Shown here: positions 17,051 through 25,460 of the stretch, piece by piece
Layout: every line of letters begins with the position of its first letter
Numbering within the stretch: position 1 is the stretch's first letter
From: DASQDN01 sp963833675
GTDB taxonomy: Bacteria > Acidobacteriota > Terriglobia > Bryobacterales > Bryobacteraceae
Assembly: GCA_963833675.1 (NCBI GenBank)
Contig: CAWHYW010000010.1
Location: 124,001 to 188,000 of the forward strand
Direction of reading: 5' to 3'
Length of the DNA stretch: 64,000 bases
Translations under genes and position numbers: made by a program
Notes under the pieces: model-generated
Told to the model about the DNA's origin: nothing
The model's input: only the letters and a program-made list of their open reading frames with translations
Databases searched by the model: none

Positions 17051-18463
17051 TCAGTTTAGGTTGCGAAGGATATCGTAGATAAACGAAATCCCGTTCCGGA
17101 GGTTGTCCACAGATAATCGCTCGTCATTCCCGTGATGCCCGCGAAAATGTTCGGATCGATCAATTAGAAATGGATCGATTCCGTATGTGATGATGCCGGC
17201 TTCCCTATACCAAGGCATGTCCGTACCACCGACTGACAACGGAGTTGCAATGAGAACTCCGGGACTTCTTTTCTTTGCAGCAAGAGAGATGGCATCAAAT
17301 AATGCCGTGTTTGGTGAGCTGCTTACACGCGGTTTGACCACAAACAACCGGCTCCACGAGACGCGGTCGTCGTCGATGGCTCCTCGAAGTTGTTATATAA
17401 ACGTTTCCGGATCCTGACCGGGAAGGATTCTTATATCGACCTCAGCCGTTGCCTCGGCAGGGACAACATTCGTCTTCTCAGAGGCCTTCAGGACGGTGAT
17501 CTGTGCGGTGTTACGAATATGCGCATGCCACGTCGGATCATTCTTCAACCAATCGATTACCTTAGCTCTGTTCGGACCTGAAACGGCCGCACGAATGTCC
17601 GAAGCCCAAACGCGCTGATCGTCAGTGAAGATCTGCGCTAAATGTTGGAAGTAGGTTTGCGTTTCTGGCGTAATGAGAATCGTCGATTCGAATCGAGCAA
17701 GACGGTTGAGTGCCGTGATCAGGGAGTTCACCGGATTATCAATATTCGGTCGCGACGCGTGGGAAGGAGTTCCTCTTACGGTCAGCCTTTGCGAATAGTT
17801 CAGCTTTTCGCCTGTGACGACGCTGTAATGGATCACTCGTTCCGATTCAACCCTGTTCGCAATCCCCTCAGAAAGCACATATTCAACATCCTTCAGCAAA
17901 TCCCGATGCGATTTGACGAAAACTGCTGCCCCCTTGGTTCCTAACAATTCCTCGTCGCAATTCGCAATGAACACGATATCACGGGAGAGCGGAATTCCAG
18001 TGCGTTTGATCGCAATTAACGCCAGCAGCTGAGCTACTGCGTGCCCCTTCATGTCGAGCGCCCCACGACCCCAGATGTAGCCATCTTTGACTATTCCGCC
18101 AAACGGGTCCACGGTCCAAGCGTTTCGGTCCACCGGCACTACATCGACGTGGTTTACCAGCGCGATTGCTCGTTTCCGACCAGATCCACGAAGGCGCGCA
18201 TACAGGTTGCCCCTTCGTGAGCCCGCTTCATTCCGGTCAAGAACTTCTGAAGGTATTCCCTCTCGGTCCAAGACAGACTTCAGAAACAACACACCCTCCA
18301 ATTCATTACCGGGCGGGTTTGTTGTATCGATTCGGATGTACTCGGAAAGTATACGTGTCGCCTCCTGTCCGAGTTTTCGCCAGTCCTCCTGGGCAAACTC
18401 CTCCGCATGAGCAGTTGGCAAAAGCACTAGCACGGAAACCTTGATAACGTAGCGAAGCTTCAT
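17051..18463 (-). pseudogene. M20 family peptidase interrupted by an in-frame stop
   Basis: From the ATG at 18463 a signal peptide (MKLRYVIKVSVLVLLPTAHA) leads into an M20/ArgE-DapE-CPG2 domain: RIDTTNPPGNE, ALVNHVDVVPVD, WGRGALDMKG and FIANCDEELLGTKGA carry the metal and catalytic positions. At 17393-17395 a TAA interrupts LPGQDPETFI. Reading continues in the same frame with QLRGAIDDDRVSWSRLFVVK and includes the C-terminal block GGTDMPWYREAG and SEHFRGHHGNDERLS, ending at 17051. The intact protein would be about 470 residues. TAA for CAA/GAA/AAA is a single base change, so this is either a nonsense mutation or a base error. The upstream part alone lacks the last metal ligand. Confidence 0.85.
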
Positions 18464-18491
18464 AGCGCCCGCGAAGGAACCGGTTGCCATT

Positions 18492-18932
18492 TTATATCTG
18501 ATACGCCTCACACCGGCATAAGCTAGGAGGTGCCCGAGTGTTGAATGGCCACCGCAGTCCTTGGATTCGCGCTTCGAAATTGAGGGCACGGTGAATCGCC
18601 GCTGGCGCACGTCGTCCCGATTGACTGGGTTCATCGTTCTTGCAATCGCAAAACTGGCGCTGTCTCCGCCCGGCGCACCGGGTAACTACCAGCGACGAAG
18701 CGCGGATATTCGACCCGAACATTGGCGAGCATGTCGACTCGCTGAGTTTCGTCATACCTGAATAGCAACCTGTGAAGAACGCGATTCGCGCGCTCGACGC
18801 GCCGAAGCTGGAGATACCGCTGCGGAGTCTCGCCGAACGTTGCGCGGAAGGCGCGCGGCATCCGGCCGGGATCTGGGTCACTGAGGAGGTGTTGACGCCG
18901 ATGCGGGGACTAGCAAAAAAAAATCCCCGCAC
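18492..18932 (-). pseudogene. Degraded AraC-type regulator remnant
   Basis: On the minus strand, 18861 downwards reads MPRAFRATFGETPQRYLQLR followed by RVERANRVLHR. This is the typical first half of an AraC DNA-binding domain (…SPRAFRRxFGxxPxRYLxxRRVERA…). No initiator, N-terminal domain or intact second helix-turn-helix follows. Possible continuations of the second HTH appear in another frame (ASSLVVTRCAGRRQRQF). I see nothing else between the M20 gene and the PEP-CTERM promoter (18464-19040). The assignment rests on about 35 residues. Confidence 0.45.
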
Positions 18933-19042
18933 TTGCGGTATTCCGGTTCGTTTCCGAGGGAATCCGACGTGTTTTATGCATGTTCTTCTAACAGAAAATA
19001 CTTACCGACCGAGCAAACTGCGCGTTTTATGCGTCAAACTGC

Positions 19043-19070
19043 TTGTCAATATAATAATGTGGGCTATGAT
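19043..19070 (+). promoter_or_regulatory. Sigma-70-type promoter close to a PEP-CTERM gene start
   Basis: TTGTCA (19043-19048) and TATGAT (19065-19070) are separated by 16 bp, and the -10 ends only 8 nt before the ATG at 19079. Transcription from it would begin at or within two bases of the start codon. An alternative perfect TATAAT lies at 19050-19055 without a matching -35 and would give a leader of roughly 17 nt. No Shine-Dalgarno sequence is present before this gene. Confidence 0.5.
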
Positions 19071-19078
19071 TAACTAGA

Positions 19079-19906
19079 ATGATTTTCCGGACAGTTATTC
19101 CATCCCTGGGTCTGCTCTGCGCCATTTTGGGCGTGCCCGCTTGCGCCACGACCATTCTGGATTCGTTCAGCGACTCTCAGGAGACACTAATTGCTTCGGG
19201 CGGCGCGAACCCGCAGTTCGCATCTAACTCGACAGCCAATAATGCTCCGAATGCGATCGGCGGTCAGCGCGAATTAGTAATGCGCCGTGAACAAAATCGA
19301 GGCTCGGCGAGCCTGGACGCGAATCTCTCCTCGTCAGGTCAATTGAGTTTCTCAACCGGCTCGACTGCACGGGCAAGCAGCTTAATTACCTATGATGGCC
19401 CGGGGATCGGCGCCGCTACTTCCGCGACCTATAATCCTAATGCAAACAAATTTGGTGTACCGGATACGTTTGGACTTACTGGTGGCGGGACTACCGGCGG
19501 TATCGATCTTACTGAGGGTGGCAGGAACGACAGGGTTCGTATCCAAATCTGGTCCGATCTAGGCCTGCCGGTGATCTTTACCTTCTACCGCAGCGCAACA
19601 AATTTCGCCATGTTCACTCTCAACGTGCCCGCCGGGACTCAGAACGCGAATGGTCCCGTACTGGAGCCGTTCGAGGCTCTGTTCACGGATTTCTCGGTGA
19701 CGGGTGGGGGTTCAGTCGCGAGCATCTTCGGCGACACGAAAGCGATCACGTTGCGCCTGAATGGCACGCAATCCGGCGCTGACGCCCTGTTGGACAACTT
19801 CGTTGCTACAACAGCAGTCCCCGAGCCTTCTTCTTTATCGTTGCTGTCAATCGGCGGTTTGATCGCCGGCGCGGCGCGACGTGCGGCGCGTTTCATTCGT
19901 GCCTGA
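19079..19906 (+). CDS. PEP-CTERM anchored secreted protein
   Basis: 275 residues. It has a signal peptide (MIFRTVIPSLGLLCAILGVP, cleaved near ACA|TT), a Ser/Thr/Asn/Gly-rich beta-sandwich-like body, and a complete C-terminal sorting signal: VPEPSSLSLLSIGGLIAGAA followed by RRAARFIRA. It is probably exported, cleaved by an exosortase and released or anchored at the surface. Function is unknown. The gene has its own strong AT-rich promoter immediately upstream and no ribosome-binding site, so it may be leaderless. It is convergent with the PadR-permease chimera, whose end overlaps by 14 nt. Confidence 0.88.
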   Translation: MIFRTVIPSLGLLCAILGVPACATTILDSFSDSQETLIASGGANPQFASNSTANNAPNAIGGQRELVMRREQNRGSASLDANLSSSGQLSFSTGSTARASSLITYDGPGIGAATSATYNPNANKFGVPDTFGLTGGGTTGGIDLTEGGRNDRVRIQIWSDLGLPVIFTFYRSATNFAMFTLNVPAGTQNANGPVLEPFEALFTDFSVTGGGSVASIFGDTKAITLRLNGTQSGADALLDNFVATTAVPEPSSLSLLSIGGLIAGAARRAARFIRA

Positions 19907-20490
19907 GCGCCAGCATCGGGTCTATCGGTGAAGCCCGGCGCGCTGGCGCATAGCCCGCCAATAAGGCGGCGGCCGCCATGCAGACGACAGTTCCGGAAAG
20001 CACGATCGGGTCATTGTGCCTTAACCCGAAAAGGAAGGATTTCAGGAAGCGCGTGATTCCCCAGGCCAGGCCTAAACCGATGGCGGCTCCTGCAAGCACA
20101 AGAGCCAACACCTCACGCAACAACGCAATGATGCTCCGGCGCTCCGAGAGCTATTCTTATCCCTATCTCGCTGGTGCGGCGCGCCACCATATAGGCCATC
20201 GTGCCATACAACCCAATGCATGCGATTGTTAGGGCGAGCACGGCAAAGCTGCTGCGGAGCTATCCGAACGTTCGCTCCTGACGGATCATACGGTCAATCT
20301 GCCAAGTCTGCGTACCTACCTGGGTGACCGGCACATTTGCATTTAGTTCGTGCATGATACGACGTATCTCAGGAGTGAGAGCGATATGTTGGGCAATCCC
20401 ATAGCCGTGTGTCGCTCCAATCCGCGCGAGGGTTTTTAGAATCAGCAGCATGTAGAGAGTGCCAGAAGGGATGTTCGGGCGGCCTTCCAT
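19893..20490 (-). pseudogene. PadR regulator fused to the C-terminal part of an orphan permease (decayed)
   Basis: The first 36 codons (from ATG 20490) read IPSGTLYMLLILKTLARIGA and THGYGIAQHI, the start of a PadR winged helix. Without a break the frame becomes permease: LTPEIRRIMHELNANVPVTQ and QIDRMIRQERTFG, then a TAG (20259-20257). The permease then carries on in the same frame with LRSSFAVLALTIACIGLYGT and VARRTSEIGIRIALGAP, and after a further frameshift near 20125 with REVLALVLAGAAIGLGLAWG, ending in ARRASPIDPMLALRHE at 19893. PadR and orphan permease genes are normal neighbours in acidobacteria. Here a deletion has removed most of both and joined the ends in frame, and stop and frameshift changes followed. 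Confidence 0.85.
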
Positions 20491-20573
20491 AGGGGCTATG
20501 GAACGGTATCCCGGTTAGGAAAACCTCGTCACATCCTTCCCACTTCGCGAATCCAATGAGACAGGAGATGGAA

Positions 20574-20774
20574 ATGGATCGAAGGTACGAACGAGCCTAT
20601 CTGTTAGAACACCCGATAACGAGTTTGACGGTGGCGGCGGTCATTCTTACGATCGTCGGAATCGGGCTCGTGTTTACCGCCGTTGGCGCGATTGTTGGGC
20701 TGCCGATGCTACTGCTCGCGTTTATCCTTGGCGCGGTCGCCTGGTATGGGACGCGACGACATTGGCACGACTAG
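20574..20774 (+). CDS. Small two-helix membrane protein
   Basis: 66 residues from the ATG at 20574, chosen because AGGAG (20563-20567) sits 6 nt upstream; ATGs at 20556 and 20568 precede it in frame. The protein has a charged N-terminus (MDRRYERAYLLEHP), two hydrophobic segments (TSLTVAAVILTIVGIGLVFT and VGLPMLLLAFILGAVAWYGT) and a basic/His C-terminus (RRHWHD). It is probably an inner-membrane protein. I recognise no family. About 180 bp after it hold nothing I can identify before the M48 peptidase gene end. Confidence 0.6.
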   Translation: MDRRYERAYLLEHPITSLTVAAVILTIVGIGLVFTAVGAIVGLPMLLLAFILGAVAWYGTRRHWHD

Positions 20775-20954
20775 GTTCATTGGATCGAAGGCGAACTTTC
20801 TCTCCTGATGGCCGATAGCTCTGCTTCCCTGCTAAAGGCAAGGTGAAGAAGGTCGCCGGCCAGGGTGTTGGCCCATGATCGCCTGTGATGCGCCCTCCAG
20901 CCGCGGCCTGAGTTGGGCGGCTACGTCTACTTGAATATGCAACGTTCGGGCTAT

Positions 20955-21818
20955 TCAGCGGGCCTGCTGTTGAGGCTGCTGTGGTTTGGGTTCCGGCTTT
21001 GCGCACGGTTTTGGAGGAGGGAGCTTCTGCACGATCTTCTGCGCCTGGGTGAAGGCGGCCTGATCGCCGTTGGTGTACCGTTTGGCAGGAAGCTGGGCCA
21101 CCAGCGTCTCGACGGATTTCACGCGATTTCCAGGATTCGGATGCGAGGCGAAGAATTCAGCTACTCGACTCTGCTTTGCGCCGTCTGCCTCGAGCTTCTC
21201 GAAAAAGCGCGCCATCTCGACCGGGTTGTATCCTGCATCGCTGAGGATCAGAGTACCGTTGGTGTCCGCCTGTGTTTCTGCGCTTCGGGAGAAGCTCAGC
21301 AACACCGAGTTGGCTCCGAGTCCGATGCCGGTCTGCGCGATTGCGCCCAGAATCCCATTCCCCGCAATTTGTCCTCCCAATACCGCGGGTAGTTTGATCA
21401 GGTTGGCCTTCGATGCCTGATTGGTCCCATGACGCAGCGCGACGTGCGAGATTTCGTGCGACATGACACCGGCCAACTGCGCCTCATTTTCTGCCGCCTT
21501 GATCAAGCCAGTGTGTATGAACATCGGTCCGCCCGGAAGCGCGAAGGCGTTAATCGAATCATCAGAGACGACTGTGAAGGTGTACGGGAAGTCGGAAGCG
21601 CGCTTGGACCGGGTCAGTTTCTGCCCGACGTTATCGATGTAGCGCTGCAACCCAGGATCTTTGATGACTTCGTATTGCTTCTCGATCTCTGCCGCGGTTT
21701 CTATCCCAAGTTGAATGTCCTGCTCCTTGGAGAAAAGGTTCATTCCAGGCTTGGGTTCCTTGATCTGAGCGGACAACGAAGAAACCAGCAAGAGTAGGGA
21801 AACGAGTAGATATCGCAT
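20955..21818 (-). CDS. M48 family zinc metalloprotease
   Basis: 287 residues from the ATG at 21818, supported by AGGAGG seven bases upstream. It has a signal peptide (MRYLLVSLLLLVSSLSAQ), then the M48 domain with INAFALPGGPMFIHTGLI, the catalytic HEXXH as SHEISHVALRHG and the third-ligand helix SRSAETQADTNGTLIL. It resembles the periplasmic BepA/LoiP group rather than membrane-embedded HtpX, lacking extra helices. The C-terminal tail is Pro/Gln/Lys rich. It probably degrades or refolds misassembled envelope proteins. It directly follows the truncated wHTH regulator on the same strand. Confidence 0.9.
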   Translation of the reverse strand: MRYLLVSLLLLVSSLSAQIKEPKPGMNLFSKEQDIQLGIETAAEIEKQYEVIKDPGLQRYIDNVGQKLTRSKRASDFPYTFTVVSDDSINAFALPGGPMFIHTGLIKAAENEAQLAGVMSHEISHVALRHGTNQASKANLIKLPAVLGGQIAGNGILGAIAQTGIGLGANSVLLSFSRSAETQADTNGTLILSDAGYNPVEMARFFEKLEADGAKQSRVAEFFASHPNPGNRVKSVETLVAQLPAKRYTNGDQAAFTQAQKIVQKLPPPKPCAKPEPKPQQPQQQAR

Positions 21819-22407
21819 AGGGGCCTCCTGGTTTTTGCAGATCGCCGGACCAACCGTTCTCAGGCACAGGTTGACGAAGGAGCCGGTCGGCGCGCAGATA
21901 CTGTTCCAGGGTCGCCGGGTTCTCTGGTTTGTTTCGCGGCGCTGCGGTAAGAAGTATCCCGACGAAGACTGCGAAGGTGATCGCTGCGCGTGCGAGTGCG
22001 GAAGCTCCACTCGCTCGCGCTGAAGCGAATATCGCTCGTGGCTCTGAAGCTGATGCGTCGGGTAATGTTGTTGTGAAGAAGGGCACATAAGATCCCTTCG
22101 GAAGTTCGATGCGAACCGGCGCGGTCGCTCCTTCGGAAGCATAGTAATCGCGTAGTTTTGCGCGCAACCGACTTGCTTCTACGCGCACCGTTGAATCGAT
22201 TTGCGGGTCGTAGTCGCTGCCCCTTCCATATACCTCGGTCGCAATTACATACTCCTTGATTACCTCGCCTTCTCCACTGAGCTCTTTGTCCACGACGAAT
22301 GTCAGGAAGAGGCTCAGACGTCTGGCCGATCGGAACAGCCGACTGGCCAGTAACTCAGTCAAGTGTGCGCGAATGACGGCTTCATTGTGCGATGGATTAC
22401 GATGCAT
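21819..22407 (-). pseudogene. N-terminal part of an acidobacterial wHTH-TPR regulator, C-terminus lost
   Basis: Starting at ATG 22407, the segment LFRSARRLSLFLTFVVDKEL plus VIKEYVIATEVYGRGSDYDP and IDSTVRVEASRLRAKLRDYY and IELPKGSYVP is the DNA-binding-like N-terminal domain seen in large acidobacterial regulators. There it is followed by a membrane helix and a TolB/TPR region. Here the helix (SALARAAITFAVFVGILLT) and the first linker residues (ATLEQYLRADRLLRQPVPEN) are present. The frame then runs straight into the M48 gene in a different phase, without TPRs. The sensor half has been deleted. The remaining membrane-tethered HTH protein may or may not be expressed. Confidence 0.7.
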
Positions 22408-22475
22408 GGGCTACTCCGACGTTTGCTAACGGATCCTAACGTCTTAAACGCGGAATTTTGCGTCAAATTGGATTC

Positions 22476-24113
22476 ATGAAACACACGAACTCACTCTTTT
22501 TACTGTTGGTGAGCGCGTTTGCCGGTTACTCGCAACACCATCACGAAGCGCAGCAGTCAACCAAGCCTGCGGAACTATTGGAAGGGCTTGGGAACCACAG
22601 CCATCCGATCCAGACGAGTTCAGCGGAAGCACAGAAATTCTTTGACCAGGGACTCGCGCTGGTCTATGGCTTCAACCACGATGAGGCCGCTCGCCTGTTC
22701 GCGAGGGCGGCGGAACTGGATCCGAAGTCTCCAATGCCGCATTGGGGAATTGCGCTGGCGTTGGGACCGAACTACAACATGCCGCCAATGCCGGAACGCG
22801 AAGAGAAGGCGTGGCAGGCGATTGAAAAGGCGATTGCGTTATCCCGGAAGGCGCCTGTGAATGAGCGCGCCTATGTTGACGCCCTGACAAAACGCTATTC
22901 AAAAGACCCAGAGGCGGATCGCAAACAACTCGCGGTGTTCTACAAAGACGCGATGAAAGAAGTCATGCAGCAATATCCGGACGACCTGGATGCCGCAACT
23001 CTTTACGCCGAATCGCTCATGAATCTTCGGCCCTGGCAATTGTGGAGCGCCTCCGGCGAACCGGCGGAAGGAACTTTGGAGATTGTCAATGTGCTGGAAC
23101 ATGTGCTCCGCAGGGACCCGGAACATCCAGGAGCAAATCATTACTACATTCACGCGTTGGAAGCCTCGAAGACTCCGGAGCGAGCGCTTCCGAGCGCAAT
23201 GCGACTGGGTTCGCTGATGCCCGGGGCCGGCCATATCGTTCACATGCCGTCGCATATCTTGCTGCGTCTTGGCGATTACGAGCAATCGGCGACCGTGAAC
23301 GAGACAGCATCGCGAGTGGATGAGAGGTACATCAGCCGATCAGGAGCGAAGGGAGTTTATCCGCTGATGTATTACTCGCATAACCTGCATTTCGTCTCTT
23401 ATGCTCGGATGTTTCAGGGCAAGTACGAAGAATCGATTGACTACGCGAAGCGTCTGCGCGCGAATGTCGATGGGGCTATCGATGATATGCCGATGATCGC
23501 TCCCTATGGCGCTTTCGAATGGTTAGTGATGACGACTTTCGGACGATGGGACGAGATTCTGCATGAAAAGGAACCGAAAGAAAAGAATTTGTTTTTGCAA
23601 GCGATGTTCCGGTATGCCCGTGCCGCCGCGTTTGCGGGCAAGGGCAATGTGAAGGATGCGCAAGCTGAGCAGGAACGAATGCAGGCGACCGCCGACAGGA
23701 TTCCCGAGACTGAGATGCTGATGATCAACAGCGCTCGGAGCCTTGTCGCTATCGGATTGGAGGACGTAAGCGCGAGGATCAGCCGCTGCAAGGGAGACAA
23801 GGAGGCCGAGGTCGCTCACCTGCGCCGGGCGGTGGAGTTACAGGATGCGCTCGGGTATATGGAGCCGCCGGAGTGGCACTACACGATTAGAACTTCACTC
23901 GGGGCCGCGCTGCTGCGCGACGGCAAGGCTGCGGAAGCAGAAGGCGTATTCCGTAAGGACCTGGAGATGAATCCGCGGAACGGACGCTCGCTGTTCGGGC
24001 TGTTGAAGGCGTTGGAGACGCAATCGAAAGAAGTATCGATCGAGTGGGTGAAGAAGGAGTTTGCCGAAGCATGGAAGAATTCGCAATTGCCGCTTACGGT
24101 GGAATCTCTGTAG
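22476..24113 (+). CDS. Secreted TPR-repeat protein
   Basis: About 545 residues from the ATG at 22476, which starts the signal peptide MKHTNSLFLLLVSAFAGYSQ; an ATG at 22458 adds six residues. After a His-rich spacer (HHHEAQ) come tetratricopeptide-like repeats: FFDQGLALVYGFNHDEAARL, LFARAAELDPKSPMPHWGIA, then AATLYAESLMNLRPW, HYYIHALEASKTPERAL and a C-terminal LGAALLRDGKAAEAEGVFRK. Proteins of this form are common in acidobacteria and are probably periplasmic scaffolds; the partner is unknown. The start lies only about 70 bp from the divergent regulator fragment. Confidence 0.85.
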   Translation: MKHTNSLFLLLVSAFAGYSQHHHEAQQSTKPAELLEGLGNHSHPIQTSSAEAQKFFDQGLALVYGFNHDEAARLFARAAELDPKSPMPHWGIALALGPNYNMPPMPEREEKAWQAIEKAIALSRKAPVNERAYVDALTKRYSKDPEADRKQLAVFYKDAMKEVMQQYPDDLDAATLYAESLMNLRPWQLWSASGEPAEGTLEIVNVLEHVLRRDPEHPGANHYYIHALEASKTPERALPSAMRLGSLMPGAGHIVHMPSHILLRLGDYEQSATVNETASRVDERYISRSGAKGVYPLMYYSHNLHFVSYARMFQGKYEESIDYAKRLRANVDGAIDDMPMIAPYGAFEWLVMTTFGRWDEILHEKEPKEKNLFLQAMFRYARAAAFAGKGNVKDAQAEQERMQATADRIPETEMLMINSARSLVAIGLEDVSARISRCKGDKEAEVAHLRRAVELQDALGYMEPPEWHYTIRTSLGAALLRDGKAAEAEGVFRKDLEMNPRNGRSLFGLLKALETQSKEVSIEWVKKEFAEAWKNSQLPLTVESL

Positions 24114-24181
24114 CTGCTTCTGATAGGCTTTGGTGAGCTTCGCCGATTGAAGCGAAGTGGATGACAGGTAAGAGGATTGAA

Positions 24182-24361
24182 ATGGAAAACGAAACACTCG
24201 CTCGGACAAGCTCAGGTGACTATAGCGTTTCGATTTGGATCATCCTGGCAGTCATTTTGATTGTGAGTACGGTCATCGCGATCGGGAGCATAAGTCTTCT
24301 CGATTCCCACCAGCAGGGTCAAGTCCCTACCGGGTCCCAATCGGTTCCTTCCATGCGCTAG
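24182..24361 (+). CDS. Small single-pass membrane protein
   Basis: 59 residues from the ATG at 24182, preceded by the purine stretch AAGAGG at a suitable distance. The protein has a polar N-terminus (MENETLARTSSGDYS), one membrane helix (VSIWIILAVILIVSTVIAIG) and a short polar tail. No family is recognised. It may be a cytoplasmic-membrane peptide of the kind often found near TPR or two-component genes. Coding evidence is the ribosome-binding site and the hydrophobic profile only. Confidence 0.5.
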   Translation: MENETLARTSSGDYSVSIWIILAVILIVSTVIAIGSISLLDSHQQGQVPTGSQSVPSMR

Positions 24362-24417
24362 CTGTTATTTCAGTCGCTCCTCCCTGCGCGCTTACGGGAG
24401 GAGCATGTCTGTTAGCT

Positions 24418-24750
24418 CTATTTCGCTGATTTGGCCTCGCACGTGGGAGATACGTGCTCTACTTTCGTTACGTCGAACACGTCGCCGGTACGTGCGCCGG
24501 TGATTTTCACTGTGTGATTGCCGGAATGCTTCTCGAGATCCGCAGGTCCGGTCACCGTCATTTTTCGACCGGTCTTCAAATCCGTAAATGTATAGTGCTG
24601 TGGCCGTTCGCCTTTGTTCAGACAGCCGGTGAGCGTCATTGTCTTACTCAGTTTTGCCGGTTCTGGCTTCTCCTGGGCCACGGCAGGAATTCCGACCGTA
24701 AGCAGCGTAAGACACGTAAATGTCAGCCGTTGTCTTTGTAGCTTGTTCAT
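24418..24750 (-). CDS. Small secreted OB/beta-barrel-like acidobacterial protein
   Basis: 110 residues from the ATG at 24750 (MNKLQRQRLTFTCLTLLTVG, signal peptide to about AVAQ). The mature part has the pattern MTLTGCLNKGERPQHYTFTD, MTVTGPADLEKHSGNHTVKI and GDVFDVTKVEHVSPTCEA, with two cysteines spaced across a small beta domain. Similar DUF5818-like single-domain secreted proteins are frequent in acidobacterial genomes and have no known role. The gene is isolated, with a 12-bp palindrome about 100 bp upstream of its start. Confidence 0.65.
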   Translation of the reverse strand: MNKLQRQRLTFTCLTLLTVGIPAVAQEKPEPAKLSKTMTLTGCLNKGERPQHYTFTDLKTGRKMTVTGPADLEKHSGNHTVKITGARTGDVFDVTKVEHVSPTCEAKSAK

Positions 24751-24852
24751 ATGTACATCCTTCCGGCGCCGAGGCGTCGTCGATTTGTAAGACCAGATCC
24801 GTGGGGTGGAATGTTTCAATTTCGCACGCTAACGGCTTGTCAATAAACCTCC

Positions 24853-24864
24853 ACCCCTAGGGGT
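24853..24864. promoter_or_regulatory. Perfect 12-bp palindrome, possible operator
   Basis: ACCCCTAGGGGT is a perfect inverted repeat, extended by flanking CC/GG-like bases. It lies about 100 bp upstream of the secreted-protein gene (minus) and 200 bp upstream of the receiver gene (plus), in a 317-bp intergenic region with no other features. It could bind a dimeric regulator; no partner is identified. Confidence 0.3.
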
Positions 24865-25067
24865 CGTGGCTCTGTTTCGATGGCTTTCCGCTTTGCGGCC
24901 GCGTCTGAGTTGGGTTCTTACACCGAAAACTCCGGCGTAAAACACCGTAGAAACCCGGATAGGCCGTTAGCGCATTAGCCCGTATTCTGAAGACCGAGGT
25001 AACGCCCGCCAGCGAGGAAAGCGCACCCGGTCTGCGGCTGTCGAACTTCCGAACTGCGAACACCGAC

Positions 25068-25460
25068 ATGAAACAAAGCCTATCCAACGTTATTCATCTC
25101 TCTCCGGTAGTGAGCATCCTCAAGATCGTGAAGGAGGAACTGGAGACGGTGTGGGGTTCGGAAGTTAACATTCTCAGCTTCACAGATGCGATATCCGCCG
25201 GTCGACAGATCCTCTTTGCGCCGGAAGCTCCTATCACTCTGGCGATTGTAGATGTCGGCACACAAAAAGCAGACCACTTCATAGCCGCCCTACAGGATCT
25301 TTATCCCCGCTGTCCTATCGTTCTAACAACGGGCGAAGCACGTGGCGTCGATCATACTCTAGTGCCTTCAGACAAGCTTCAGGTTCTTGTAAAGCCATTT
25401 ACAGTCAGTCAGTTAGTCCAAGCAGCCGAGAGGTGTCTAACTTGCAGTCCAACGCGGTAA
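25068..25460 (+). CDS. Degenerate receiver-domain protein
   Basis: 130 residues shaped like a CheY receiver: LAIVDVGTQKADHFIAALQD supplies a phosphoacceptor-like D62, IVLTTGE the beta-4 Thr, and LQVLVKPFTVSQLVQAAERC the conserved Lys-Pro and last helix. The N-terminal acidic pair that binds Mg is missing (VIHLSPVVSILKIV), so phosphorylation may be impaired. It is the first gene of a two-gene plus-strand unit and overlaps the next receiver gene by 28 nt. It may act as a decoy or partner-binding receiver in the adjoining two-component system. Confidence 0.65.
   Translation: MKQSLSNVIHLSPVVSILKIVKEELETVWGSEVNILSFTDAISAGRQILFAPEAPITLAIVDVGTQKADHFIAALQDLYPRCPIVLTTGEARGVDHTLVPSDKLQVLVKPFTVSQLVQAAERCLTCSPTR

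Noticed and set aside
19893..20490. Functional short PadR regulator
   Set aside because: Only the first helices of the winged helix are present; the rest is permease sequence.
22440..22480. TTTTGCGTCAAA-like element shared with the region at 19024-19040
   Set aside because: The shared core is only about 9-10 bp (GCGTCAAA plus one or two bases) and the spacing to the genes differs; chance is sufficient.
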